A DNA stretch of 64,000 nt. Origin: Ricordea florida. Its lineage: Eukaryota > Cnidaria > Anthozoa > Corallimorpharia > Ricordeidae. The stretch is from assembly GCA_949710005.1 (NCBI GenBank), contig OX453286.1, forward strand, positions 7,426,450 to 7,490,449, given 5' to 3'. Positions 36,301 to 47,493 of this stretch are shown here, one piece after another. The position numbers were made by a program, and so were the translations under genes. Position 1 is the first letter of the stretch, and each line of letters begins with the position of its first letter. The notes under the pieces were generated by a model that had not been told where the DNA came from, did not search any database, and saw only the letters and a program-made list of their open reading frames with translations.

Positions 36301-37893
36301 ACGCATTGCTGAGAGGGCTTGATTCAGAAAATCGGAAAATTTGCGCAGACCCACTCCGTCGCTTGGTTGGATCTTGGGCCAATCGTTTATTTTCTGTCTG
36401 TACGCATTTGCAACGAGGAATGGATTACCATATCTGCTCCTCAAGACAGCCTTTGCATCTGCAAATGCCTCCTCGGAGTCTGACGTTAAGTATCCGCTAA
36501 TGGCTTCTTTCGCTTCTCCAGAGGTGTACTTCCCGAGGTAATACAGGCGCTGCAGGACGTTTTTTGTTTGTCCTTCCACAATTGCTTCAAAAGATCTCAA
36601 CCAACTGGGGTACGGCAGGAGATCTCCGCGGAAAATGTCTGGTTCAGGCAATGGCAATGAATCACGGGACCGTCTCTCACTGAGAAGATCGGCGAGTCTG
36701 CTTAAAGCGTCATCTTTTGACACACCCGTCACGTTTGCCGATGTGTCGGGTCCTTCTCTGTCCGCCGATAGCGACGTCTCGGGTGCAGAAGCGCTAGTCA
36801 TTGGGAAAGGACCGTTAGGCGGGTTAGCTTTAGACGGAGCTGGCGCGGTGAATGGTTGGCCGCCAGGTTGGGCAGGCTCGATTTGCGTGATGGTTTCTGA
36901 TGATTGACCGTTAGGCGCTGCTGGTTTCGCGTGCGACTCCATTGCTGGACTACCAAAGGTGGGGACGAGGGGGTCTGGCGCAAGGGAAGAAAACATCACC
37001 GGGGCATCTAATAGGTGATTGAAAAAGGGGTTCGTCGCTGGCGTCGATTGCATTCCCGCGAAAGGCTTTGTGAATCGAGGCTCCGAGTTAAGTGGCTGTC
37101 TATTTTCCACGTGAGTTGTTTCGGTCGTTGGGGCTTCGGTCAAGTTGGTCGATACAGATTGCGTTACAGATCTAGCCTGTGTCTCCAGGTACTCGTTTAA
37201 GCGGCCCTCCCTGCAGTCCTCATTAGGTAATTCGGCGTTCTCGTCATTTTCAATCTTAAGAAGCGCATTCAATTCGGCTCGCGCAATTTCATAACCCATG
37301 GTCAGCTGAAATCTTTTAAGATCGTCTTCTGTTTTACGAAGAGCTACCTTCTTTTGGTGTTCTATTTCGGCGAAGTGAATTTCGGCCCCCAACCGTGCTA
37401 ATTTTGCCGCCGTTTTGGCCCTTCGTTCCAGTAGAAGGGCTGTCGAGGATGATTGTGAATAGTTGGACCGCCTTGATTTACTTGATCGACTGGAGGCCTC
37501 TGAATTTGAAACCGAATTAGTTTGTTCTTCGATCCGCCTTAGCTCGATTAGTCTATTGCTTGCCAGCTTAAGCAACTCATTATTTTCCTTGTCAAACTGA
37601 TCGAATTTCTGCGTTACTTCGTTGTGAGGATTATTCGTTTCCGGTGTTCCTGCTTGTGCTTGCTGCAGGCATTTAGCTAATCTTTCAAACGTTGACGACA
37701 ATAAATCGAATCGAGTCTCTAGGTACGATCTTTCATGCCTTATTTTCTCCGGTTCGTCGCAATCTGCGATTAAGTTCCTCAATTTAATAGCTTGTTTACT
37801 CCACTCTCTCTGAGCGCCGCGATAGTCACGTTCAAGAAGTTCCAATTTAAACTGCAATCCTTTTTCAGTCATTACTCTTGTTCTTAGGGACAT
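33340..37893 (-). pseudogene. BEL/Pao gag-protease-RT-RNase H ORF
   Basis: 1517 codons from ATG at 37893. In order: a gag region with coiled-coil-rich N-terminus, a cysteine/histidine zinc region (CPMCKEAHSLESC, CLGCLRWGHKNHEC), a retropepsin-like DDQSDSCFV, reverse transcriptase with YVDDGLKS, and RNase H (NFSDASITGYG). The frame ends early at 33340, just after RRFH, where related elements continue through the RNase H tail into integrase. A small deletion appears to have removed the connecting codons. Confidence 0.85.
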
Positions 37894-37965
37894 TGCGACT
37901 CATTTACTGTCGTTGCGATGGTGTGGTCTACAGTTGTACCATTGTGCGTCGTAAAGAGTTTTTAC

Positions 37966-38433
37966 TGTAGCGGCTGGGGCCACGATGTCGTTAATTTACT
38001 AATATTTGGTCCCTGTTGAGCCGCGTGGAGGGAGTTTGTGACAACAAATCCAGCGAGCGAGATATTGTCGTATTGTTACTTTATTGACGAATCACTGAAT
38101 TTGCGTAAAAACTGAAATTTATAAGAAGGAAAAAACGTATAACTGGTAGGGCTAACTATTGCATAACAACGCGAATAAAAAGGGATCACATGATTACACA
38201 AGCATAAATCAAAGGAAACTAAACCGAAAACAAAAGAATTGGTGAAATCTAAGTACAATGAACACGTTACATACCTATTTACTCCCGATACGATTAAAAG
38301 AAAACGATGAAGACGAACACACAAGATTATCGATAAAACGTGCTGCAGACCAGCCGAAGAAATATCACGAGGTTGTAACGAGAGATGTGCTATGTCAATC
38401 AACGCAAGCTGAATCAATTACTATTGTCTTACA
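37966..38433 (-). repeat. BEL/Pao 5' LTR
   Basis: 468 bp, the 5' LTR in element sense, with the gag start codon 70 bp beyond it at 37893. The primer-binding site could not be assigned with confidence. Confidence 0.92.
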
Positions 38434-39969
38434 TAGAGAGTACAAATTATTGGTGTCTAAAATACTGTAAGTACATGCCATCATACAGTGACATTATTTA
38501 GGTGATTCCTTACCATGCCAAGTATCAAAAGAATTCTGGATGTTCTGTGTTGCCAGCCAGTTCTTTATTTTTGGCACAAAATCATGTGCAACTTCTATCA
38601 CATTGAGTCCTAAAAGATGTAAAATGAATAACTTATATTTTACAACTGGTGGAATTGTTATCCTAGAGAACATCTGGATCCACATAACTGGTACAGTTGA
38701 ATAACCTTTTTCTTGAATGGCAGGGATAATTTTCTGCATTGCCTCAAACTCATGTGTTTGGGAGCTGCGGAACTCTGCTTTGGTAACAATCTGGACAGCT
38801 ACCACATGTTGGGTCCTGTCCCAAAAAAAGAAAAAAACAAAACATGCTAAGATTTATACATATAAACAATGCCAAAAAGTCTGGAAAATTTGATCTGCCT
38901 GCACTTACTCATAAGATATCATTGCCACTGTTAAATGGTAGGCATTAGCTGTTGAGTCATGCCGGCAGTCAGTTATGACAGTCTATTGAATAAACAAACA
39001 CCAAAGATATCATAATTTGCAATAATTGTTGTAGCAAAAGTGTCTGTATATGGACATGTACAACTGCAAGTACATAATTATAATGAATCAGCTATATATG
39101 TTCTATTTGCTATACAGACTTACCGCTCCATTCCTTTGCTGATATAAATTTGTGTTCTGCACTTCTCGTATCTGGTCCAACATCGAAGCATCAGCAGTAT
39201 CGTTCACAGTTTGTAAATAGCCCATGGTGTCATACACTACAAAATAAACATTCCATGATTTTGTCAGAGGCAAAGAAAGGTGACAAAAAAAGACTGTGTA
39301 AAATGTGTAAGTGTCAAATCTAAACATAGATAATTCACTGAGAAATAATTATGGTGTTTAAACTTTGGAAACATAAACATGGGGGTATAGTAGATCTCCT
39401 GCCTTGAATGTGCATGCATTTTGGACAGTTCAATTCAACATATACTAAATAAAGAGGCACTCATTTATAAAGGTGTGAAATGTTTTGCTCTAGATAATAT
39501 GAAGCAAGCAAGAATGAAATGTTACTTCATGAGCTCACCATAATCAATATCACCAACACTTCCAAGCTTTGCAGCCTCTGCAAAGCCTTGATACTGGCTT
39601 TCCAGCATGCGATCCACAGGTACATCCTGCAGCAGTTTCCTGGAGCAACAGAGTGAAGCTATCTTGCCCACAGATAAAAAAACTTTCTGCCTCGCGAGCT
39701 GGAGATAGAATCTGCTTATAAAGAGGTGCTTCCCCACACGGCCACTGGCACTGGAAGTCGACTTTTTTTAATTCTCGTTGAGCATAAAGCTCGAAGACAG
39801 ACTCCCTAGAATTTGCCTGTACTTCAACCGAGTGCATTTCCTTTGCAGTTTCCCCCGTTAATCCATCATACCGATCCATGAGAGCTATTAGGAAATCGGC
39901 ATTTGTCCGCCCAGATCGAAAATTCGCCATATTGCGTAGCCGCACGAATCGTTCATTTGTGGCTCTCAT

Positions 39970-40725
39970 CTCTTCCTTCGCAAAACCCGAACTGAAAATT
40001 TAAACTAAATTGAGGCTTTCGAGGTTTTTCCTTTCGTTTCTCGTTATATATTTTCTGCTGATCGCACTTGGCTTTCTTCGCACAAGGCTCACCCAAACCC
40101 AACATCTTCTTAGAACGCGAACGGTTTTGTTTACAAGCAAAATCCCTCCAAATTTATTCAAACTTTCCGGGAATTTTTCGCCGCTTATAGTACCAATCAC
40201 ATAGCGTCTTATATATATAAAATACTAAACTGTCCAATAGTAAGAAGCAAAAGAACATAGCAAGTTTGTACGAGGGAAAAGCATGGGAACTGAATAGGGG
40301 ATTTCCAAACAAATGGCGCGCGATCGAAGGTAATCTTCTTGAAGTCTTATGGAGAAATAAGCGGAATGTTCTGTATGTAAACCATGAATAACATAAGACA
40401 ACCACTCAGTTTTGAAGTTAGCTTTTATTATGTATGGATAAATATCATATTTGTCGAAGAATACGAGCAAAGTAGATTCTCGCCTTCCAACTGCACAGCG
40501 GCCGCCATATTGGCAATTTCTTATATAAATTTAATCGGTCCGGGGGGAGCCCTAATGAAAAAGGTATTAGGCTTCAAGTACCAAACAAGAAAAATTGCAA
40601 TAACTGAACTACATGACAACAGTAATGTTGCTTAAATGGTTTCGCTTTATATTTTATAACTACAAATTAAAATAACCAATAATAGAAATGTCTAATAAAA
40701 GTTGCAGAAAATGCGTTTGTTAAAG
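39970..40725. other. Island edge and copy E 3' flank
   Basis: Upstream sequence of the transposase-like gene to about 40560, then family-type downstream sequence to the stop of copy E. Short open frames here (60-80 codons) overlap on both strands and have no recognisable domain. Confidence 0.45.
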
Positions 40726-41870
40726 TTACTTGTCAGTTGTACCATAACATTTAAATTTGCCCAGTGTGTGATAACCTTTTTCTACTGAATCTCCTGTATC
40801 TCCAAACCTGAGCTGTCTTACAGGGAGATCTGACTTGTCAGTAAGCAGACCGCTGTCCTCACGCCACGCCTGGTCATTCTTTCCACAGTTACAACCCGAA
40901 CTGGGATCTGTACAGGAGTTGGTCATCCCGCATGCGCACTTACCACTACCAGGTGAAGCTCCTCCCCAGTAAGTCATCTTATTAGAATCACGTGATACCA
41001 ACCAAGCATGGCTATTTCTAAATATCATTGAACCATAACACTCATACTTGATAAACTGTTCACAGTGTGACGACACTCTGGTGAGACTCGCCAGCTGAGA
41101 CAGACTCGCCCCTGTGTAGTGAATGTCACGTGAGTAATACCCTGCAGATTCGCATCCCTTCACCAATGTTCTGCTTTCACTGTCATGACTGATGACGGTC
41201 ACGCCCACTCCATTCTTGTCAGTCATGTCACAGTAAACAGTAAATGGAGCCAGGCCTCCCTCGCCATCTGGATCAATGACATAGTTTCCGCTTGCAGTGC
41301 TGACGTGTTTCTTTATCACAAAACAGGAACTGGCAGTTGGAGAATTGATCTTAACAGTGGTTTCTATCGTTGTCAGAGCGTTAGTTGCTTTACAGGTGTA
41401 AGATCCTTGGTGTGATTTCTTTATGTGTTGAATGACCAGTGTCCCATTGACTAAGATATTAGAGTTTGCCGGAAGTGATGATTTGCCGTCCTTTTTCCAC
41501 AAGACTGAAGGTTTCAAATCACTCTCGGCCAAACATGGCAGATTAATAGTGGATCCGAGAACTGGAGTCAGTTCTTTAGGAGAACGAACTTTGAACCGCA
41601 GACGAGAGAATATCATCAGCAAGACAGTGTCTGATGCAGTTCCCAGGATATTCTGTGCCTTACAAATGTATACTCCACCATCTTTTTTCATCACATTGTT
41701 AATTGTCATTTCTCCCTTTCTTCTAACAACTCTGTTTCTTGGTAATTTATCAACCGATTTGGACCATGTGATTAGTGGTTGTGGCTGACCAATGGCTGTA
41801 CAGTTCATGGTGACACTTTGTCCTTCCTCAGCCATCACTTGTTTTAGTGGCAGAGTTACAAATGGAGCGT
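40726..41870 (-). CDS. Copy E exon 3: Ig2 (class II), Ig3, FReD
   Basis: 1145 bp, acceptor CAG just above 41870, stop at 40726-40728. FReD patch: [13 protein letters not shown]. Confidence 0.9.
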
Positions 41871-44800
41871 CTGTGGAACGATTTCAAAACAATAAATGTA
41901 GTTTAAGAATGTACTTTGAAAACGTAATAATTGGAGCTTTGAAAAAATGCACTTTTTATTCTGTTATTTATGAAGGCAATTGCGTACAAGGACTACATTC
42001 GACCTCCTTTGTCCCTCAGGCTCAGTGATTATCGGTGAATATTCACCGATAATCACTTTGCCTTCGGCGAATAATTGTTAATTAACAGCGCGATATTAAA
42101 GAAGATAAAACCTTGCTTTACGTTCGAGCTGAATTTTGACAGACAAAAAATTGGGATAATCAAACAAGTTGATAAAGTTTTTTATACCACCGTAGGGTTA
42201 ACTAAGGAAGGTGCTGACGTTTCGAACGTTAGCCCTTCGTCAGAGGGAATGACAGGATTATAGGTTATGTGCAATTTACATCGAGAGGTTTGGAGCTATC
42301 AGCTATTGCTGGAGCCAGAGCAACATACGAACAAGAGTAAAGTAATGAAAGGAATGAAAAGCGTTCTTTAACGATAGAGTTGGAAGATAAATCTTTGTTC
42401 TAGGTTTTTATGGCTTTCCGTGTTACCCTGATGCAGGAAAAGGCCGCAGATTGTCATGTTTTGAGTGGAATCGTTAGACAGATTAAAGTGTCGCTCTACT
42501 GGTTTAGATGCTTCTTTGTCGTTTCTTTTAACATCACGCAGATCTTCGCGGAAACGGTCACCTAGTCATCTTCCGATCTCGCCTTCCGATCTTCTTGCAT
42601 AAGGTCCCTTTTATGCGATAAATAACATTGGCAAAAGTGCATGTGAAGCGGTCAGAGATTTAAATCGATCGCTTAGCTCCTGTTACTTTGTCTGTGTTGT
42701 GAATAAAAAGACAAGTGTTACATCTTTTGCCGGAAGAAGATCAGGTGACTGTTTGTGTTTCAATTCCCCACTGACGTAGCACCAGTTTCCTTAGAAACTA
42801 CCCCCACATTACTTGTTACGAGTTGTGATAGGACAACAAAAGGTAAGGAGAAATTTTACTCAAATCAGTACCAGCGTGGTATTAGCAAAAATTCATTAAA
42901 CTTAGCAAGGCCTTGACAAAGACGAAAACGGCAATTCCCAATGCAGACGGATTATACTTGTAAACTTGTGAAACAGCCGTCACTAAGTTATTTTAATGCA
43001 AATAGGATCAAAAAGCAATTTCTTCTGTTTAAAATTTCTGTTACTGTATTTAGCACTTGGACTGTTCTTGGAGATTATTGTTAAGGGTTAAGCTAGTTCA
43101 ATCATTGTAAGTGCATAAACTGGATTGTTACGGACGTTCTCCGCATTTTTCTCAATCGGGCGTGTCGATCAAGTATTGATTAGTGGCGTTAATGACGTAA
43201 TAAGAGAAGTGCACGTGTTGACGTTTAGCGGAGGACAGTCAACAACGATTTTGTGAGTACACCTTTAACCGCTGTAAGCTTCAAGAATTGATTATAACTG
43301 TAAAGGCGGGCAAGTTTTCGATGAGGGCTGTGCAGATTGTGTTACCTCAGAATCTACAGAGAATATTTCCTGACGTTCTTCAGAGCATTTAAGATTATTT
43401 AAATGAATGTTAAGTTCTTTGAGCTTATTTGGTGTCGCCAGACTACGATAGTGAGAGTTTGACAGCCACATGGAAACTGAAGTGATCTCAATGTTTTAGT
43501 GACATGTACAGGAATCATCTGCTCCTGCCTTTTCCATTGGTCTCTTTATTATTGTTATTTTTCTATTATTCTCTGATTAGCGAAACAAAATCAACGAAAA
43601 AACGGACCGAAATCGACTTACTCCTATTACAAATCGAATAATCAGTTTTTCTAAAATTGGTCGATGTCTTATTTTTTGTTTTGTCCCTAACATGTCAACA
43701 CTTAATACAACAACGAACTTCGCAACTTACACTGAACAGTCAGTTTGGCTGAGCTGTTGACTCGTCCTAGTAAATTTTCAGCTCTGCAGATGTAAACTCC
43801 ATCGTCTTCTGCTCTGACATCACTCAAAATCAGAGCGCCACTGGACTCTAACACGTGGCGTCCAACAGGAAGCGATGAGTTGACCTTAGACCACGTGATC
43901 CGTGGAGCTGGGTTTCCATCCACTGTACATTTCAAGATGGCTGTCTGACTTTGATTGACGGTCATTGCAACAGGAGACTCAAGCAGAGATGGAGCCGAGA
44001 TGGACTGGCCCGGTTCACCTTTCATGCCTTTTATGCCTTGTGGTCCTGTTGGTCCCGGGGGTCCAGGATCTCCTTGTATTCCCGGGTCTCCCTTTATTCC
44101 CATTGTTCCTTTAGGTCCTATCGGTCCATGTTTACCAGGAGGTCCTATTGGCCCGGATTTTCCCGGTCTCCCTCGGCTCCCCGGTCTTCCCGGTCGTCCT
44201 CTGTTTCCTTTGGCTCCGGGGCGGCACAGTGTTTCATCCTTGGCACAAAATTGATCCTGTAGCAGACGAAGCTCTTGTTTGATCAACTGTTTTGTTTCAA
44301 CGGCTGTTTGTTGTTGCAAATCATCGCTTGACGAGCTTCGTTTTTCTCTGGAAATTCTGTGCCATTGAGCTAAAAGAAATCAATCAAGACATATTGAGAA
44401 ATCGTAAAAAAAGAGAGCGATAGATAGAGAGCGATTTTGTACAGCAGAAACTACAGCGTCGAATTTTATACAACAAAGACTGCGTATATTTAGATTATAT
44501 TACGAACAAATGACAGTGGAAAAGTACTGCTGTGTTTTCACTTACGGCCAACTGATTATATTTTAACCTAACCGTTTTTGATAGACAGAAGAACTGGCTT
44601 TCTCGAACTCTCCGCTATCTCAAACTCAAACTCATTCCCTTGAATTGTTTTTTCAGTCATTTGCCATCGGTTACCTGCAACCTCCGCTATCTCCAACTAT
44701 TTTTCGTTTCCCTTGAGAGTTCGAAATAGTGGTGTTCAACTGTAAGTATTTAACTCTTAACCTGTTCCCTTGTTAGAGCCTTTCATGGTGACAAATGCAC

Positions 44801-45122
44801 ACATGCATCTTAAGAATCAAAATGATAGTACGAATCTATAAATTATTCAATTAATACCTCTTAGGTCACTCCACTGGCTGCGTGCCATAACCTGCCACGT
44901 TCCGTGATACTGTTGTACTTTACCACGGATTTCTTTCTGCATCTGATCACGCAATGTTACTGAGTGTGAGATTAGTTCATAATGACGTTGTATCCTAAGT
45001 TCCATGTGAATTAGTCCCACGCAACACACAACAGACAGCACCAAACCTGACACTGAACACACGTTGTACAATGGTTTGCTCTCTCTTTCCTTCTGTCCAT
45101 CTTTGCTTCCTTGATTTTTCAT
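40726..45122 (-). CDS. Copy E: intact type II collagen-Ig-fibrinogen-like receptor
   Basis: Exons at 44858-45122, 43731-44369 and 40726-41870 (265, 639 and 1145 bp; 682 residues), same domain order as copy B. Cleavage-type site SREKR, 23 collagen triplets with one GTM in place of GPM, class II Ig2 with both cysteines (MNCTAIG, YICKAQN), Ig3 and FReD. In the FReD, the cysteine of GCYSRD is replaced by tyrosine (GYYSRD), and CNCDKND is CNCGKND, so a disulphide or ion-binding residue may be altered. Intron 2 contains a Penelope-type fragment shared with copy F. Confidence 0.85.
42015..42083. repeat. Foldback repeat related to 2479-2579
   Basis: CTCAGGCTCAGTGATTATCGG followed by its near inverse and GGCGAATAATTG. 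It occupies the place where copy F keeps its relic Ig exon, so it marks a deletion or replacement in copy E intron 2. Confidence 0.6.
42110..42690 (-). mobile_element. Penelope-like element 3' fragment (GIY-YIG end) in copy E intron 2
   Basis: The reverse strand carries frame pieces typical of the C-terminal GIY-YIG endonuclease region of Penelope-like elements ([66 protein letters not shown]), broken by indels. A 3' tail follows that includes GAAACGTCAGCACCTTCC. A homologous fragment occurs at 53830-54390. Confidence 0.75.
42700..43730. other. Copy E intron 2, no gene
   Basis: Collinear with 54390-55407 (copy F) and, more distantly, with 14200-15170 (copy B). No coding sequence seen. Confidence 0.5.
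43731..44369 (-). CDS. Copy E exon 2: cleavage site, 23-triplet collagen, Ig1
   Basis: 639 bp, acceptor TTTTAG at 44371-44370, donor GTAAGT at 43730. Starts [17 protein letters not shown]. Confidence 0.88.
44858..45122 (-). CDS. Copy E exon 1: tail, signal anchor, stalk
   Basis: 265 bp, ATG at 45122, donor GTATTA at 44857. Tail [16 protein letters not shown], then the membrane helix and stalk. Confidence 0.85.
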
Positions 45123-45624
45123 GACCAAAACTGTTCAGTGTTTTCTTCCCTTCGGTATTTAATTTTTATCAGCGAAAATGTGTGCTGGCTCGATCAGTGA
45201 TTTTGGCCCAATAAAGCCAAATTATTCAAGTTCGTCAGTAGGTCCAGTTTCGGTTAATCAGTGCTTGATTTTCGACTTCCTGTGATGTGATACGGAATGC
45301 GAAAATAGTATAGGATATGTCCCGATGTGACCAATTGATTGATATAACGTTACAGAAATATAAAGCCACGCTTACCAGTTAAGGTCAAGCCTCATCTGTG
45401 AAGGAAGATAATGGAGATCGACTTCAAGATCCTCAAGTTCCAGGAAGTTCGTTCTAAGGCTTACTCTTAAGAGAAAGTTCTTACTTTTTTTACTTAACAA
45501 TACTAATCAACATTACTGTTGAGAATTCAAGTATGTCTCAAGCTTAAAAAATTATTTACTACATCCTGGTTTCCGAAAGCAAAATGTATTTCCATAAGCT
45601 TTGACTGCTCCTCAACATTTGTGC

Positions 45625-45785
45625 AACCCCTTTCCCCTCCCCCTCCCCAAGCGTGTAACATTCTCGCTTGTCAGGACTGTCTCTGAGAAGTCTTACAAAA
45701 GGATCTGACTTGTTAATAGCGATACTGCTGTCCTTACGCACGCCACCCGTTGTCAGTTACAATCGTTGGTAGAATGCAGTTGTGT
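45625..45785 (-). pseudogene. Relic FReD scrap
   Basis: The reverse strand retains a degraded version of the FReD coding segment around the ACAGC-GGT-CTG (DSGLL) and GATCT (SDLPV) words. Heavily mutated and without frame. It is the counterpart of the scrap at 3505-3612, in a collinear flank. Confidence 0.55.
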
Positions 45786-46009
45786 AAACTAACCCTTTCA
45801 TTGTATATCCTTACACGTACTTTCGAAAAACATATAATGGTGAAACAAGAAGCTTAATAACGATGCAGTACATAACCTAAGACTACAAAGCAACAGCAAA
45901 GTTGCTAATGGTTAGATTCTGCTTTATATAGTGAAATGAGAAATTTGAATAACAAAAACTAATGAGATCTAGTAAAATATGCAAAAAATACTTTCGGTAA
46001 TTAAAAGTT

Positions 46010-46425
46010 ACTCGTCAGTTGTACCATAACATTTGCATTTGCCCAAGGTGTGGTAGCATTTTTCCAAGCCTGTTACGTCTCCAAACCTGAGCTGTCTTAC
46101 AAGAAGATCTGACTTGCCATTAAGAGACCGCTGTCTTCACGCCACACGTTGTCATTCTTATTACAGTTACAATTGTATCTAGGATCTGCACAGGAGTTGG
46201 TCATCCCGCATGCGCACTTACCACTGCCAGGTGAGGCTCCTCCCCAGTAAGTGATCTTACTAGAATCACGTGATACCCACCTGGCTTCGTTTCCATTAAA
46301 AATCCTTGAGCCATAACACTCATATTTGATAAACTGTTCACAGTGTGACGACAACTGGTGAGACTCGCCAGCTGAGACAGACTTGCTCCTTTGTAGTGAA
46401 AGGTCACGTGAGTAAGACCCTTCTG
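46010..46425 (-). pseudogene. Partial FReD pseudo-exon
   Basis: The last roughly 135 codons of a FReD, from HYKGASLSQL to KCYGTTDE. There are two single-base deletions: one near 46352 (CTCTGG reduced to CTGG) and one near 46123 (AAGCAGACC reduced to AAGAGACC). The patch [13 protein letters not shown] is closest to copy B. Its 5' end stops abruptly where the Myb/SANT-like retrocopy begins. Confidence 0.8.
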
Positions 46426-47198
46426 ATTCTGAACGAACTCATTTTATGCAAGGAGGTAATTTATGAGAATCCATACAGTGCCAAAAAAAATCCATGCAGA
46501 TTAGTACACTGTGGCAGAAAATTGCAGATAATCTCAACAACATACATGATCTTCACTTCACTGTTGAAAAGAGATCGGTTCGTGATCACATTGCTATCCT
46601 GGTTCAGCGATTTATGAGACAACAAGTTCAAGAATTAAAAGAAAGTGGAGCAAGACCAGAGCGAATTAAAGAGTTGGATTCTGCCATTGGGCAAATTATA
46701 ACGATGGAAGAATCTGCTGACTCTGAACAACAAGAAATCATTGACGAAAACAGAGAGAAGCTGCAGACAGAAAAAAAGGCAGAGGATGTGCGCAAAAATG
46801 CGATAGAAACAATGGGAGAAACACAGAAAAGAAATTCTGAAGAGGGGAATACTCGAGCAAAGAAGAGCCGAAGAAATGGAAGCGGAGCAATGGAATACCA
46901 AAAAAGAGCTGAACAGGATCTGGAACTGAAAGGAGAAGAGTTAGCATTAAAAAAGTAAGAACATGAACGGTTGCAAACCAAACAGATGTTTAAAGTCATA
47001 ATTGGACAGCAGCAGCAAGTACAAAAGCACGAAAGGGGCAGCATGTCCCAGATGTTCAAAACCATGATTGAACAGCAACAACAATAGCAGGGGCAGGTCC
47101 AGGATATGCAGAAGTTGCTTTTGATGCAACAGCAAACCCAAACTCAGGCCATGATGGCAATAATAGAAAAACTTGCTCCCAAGCAATTTAATCCTTAA
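46425..47198 (+). pseudogene. Intronless Myb/SANT-like coiled-coil gene copy with stops
   Basis: The frame reads LNELILCKEVIYENP, then, after a one-base shift near 46490, LWQKIADNLN...VEKRSVRDHIAILVQRF, an acidic helix, a basic block (RAKKSRRNGSG) and a glutamine-rich coiled coil. Stops interrupt it at about 46955 (TAA) and 47083 (TAG), and it ends at 47196-47198. The order of motifs matches a multi-copy coral protein family with a Myb/SANT-like N-terminus that I know from memory. Absence of introns suggests a retrocopy or part of a mobile element. Confidence 0.6.
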
Positions 47199-47493
47199 GG
47201 TCTGAATAGTACGACACAGCGGCAGAATGACTGCGCACTATCCAAGTCGCTTGGGTGATTTTTACGCAAGAAGGAATGGGCACCATAATATTTCCATATA
47301 AACAAACCGCGTCATAATGGCGGCAATTTAAAATTCCCGGCAAATGTTTTGTTTTCGCGAAGGTTAAGTCGTCACAAACCAGCTAAGGTTGTAACGTTGA
47401 AAAGAGTTTCTCTACTAGTTTCTCTTTACCATATCTTTTGTAACACAAAAACGGTTGTGGTAACAGTATTGAATTTTTTGTTCGAAGTCGGAC

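Larger units (their letters stand above)
30932..38433 (-). mobile_element. BEL/Pao LTR retrotransposon, recent insertion
   Basis: Two 468-bp LTRs (30932-31399 and 37966-38433) start TGTAG and end TTACA on the plus strand. They differ at one visible base and are flanked by the 5-bp duplication TAGAG (30927-30931 and 38434-38438). Coding is on the minus strand: gag-protease-RT-RNase H, then integrase. Near-identical LTRs mean a young insertion, but the pol frame carries a break at 33340-33365. The element sits inside the intron of a transposase gene. Confidence 0.92.
29656..39969 (-). pseudogene. Multi-exon transposase-like gene split by a BEL/Pao insertion
   Basis: Minus-strand exons with GT-AG borders: 39539-39969, 39124-39236, 38909-38982, 38514-38815, then 30893 down to about 30790, 30513-30610, 30195-30347, 29934-30043 and 29656-29805. 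Joins are in phase except within the first exon, where the frame changes, and after the exon at 30893, where no donor fits. Diagnostic blocks are TDCRHDSTANAYH, SFDTWHGTKGVAKAM (across the junction), SVKRHFYYSMKNC, RDTYWVESFNN, YCPKRIHF and AWNENVNREATS. I recognise these as a multi-copy animal transposase family, perhaps related to THAP-bearing Kolobok enzymes. The family name is tentative. The BEL/Pao element lies in the intron between 38514 and 30893. Confidence 0.6.
27275..40560. mobile_element. 13 kb composite mobile island between copies D and E
   Basis: Copy D 5' flank is collinear with that of A, E and F up to CCAGTTAA at about 27275. Family-type flank resumes at about 40565 (TTAGGCTTCAAG, also seen at 3659). 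Between them lie a small ORF (plus), a converging transposase gene (minus) and a nested BEL/Pao element. I could not find convincing terminal inverted repeats at the two edges, so the island may have been built in more than one step. Confidence 0.5.

Noticed and set aside
27275-40560. Single DNA transposon with terminal inverted repeats
   Set aside because: Both edges are G/C-rich near TATATAAG words, but no convincing inverted match could be aligned by eye.
46628-47065. Reverse-strand 145-codon cysteine-rich frame
   Set aside because: Shadow of the glutamine/lysine-rich Myb/SANT-like retrocopy on the plus strand.
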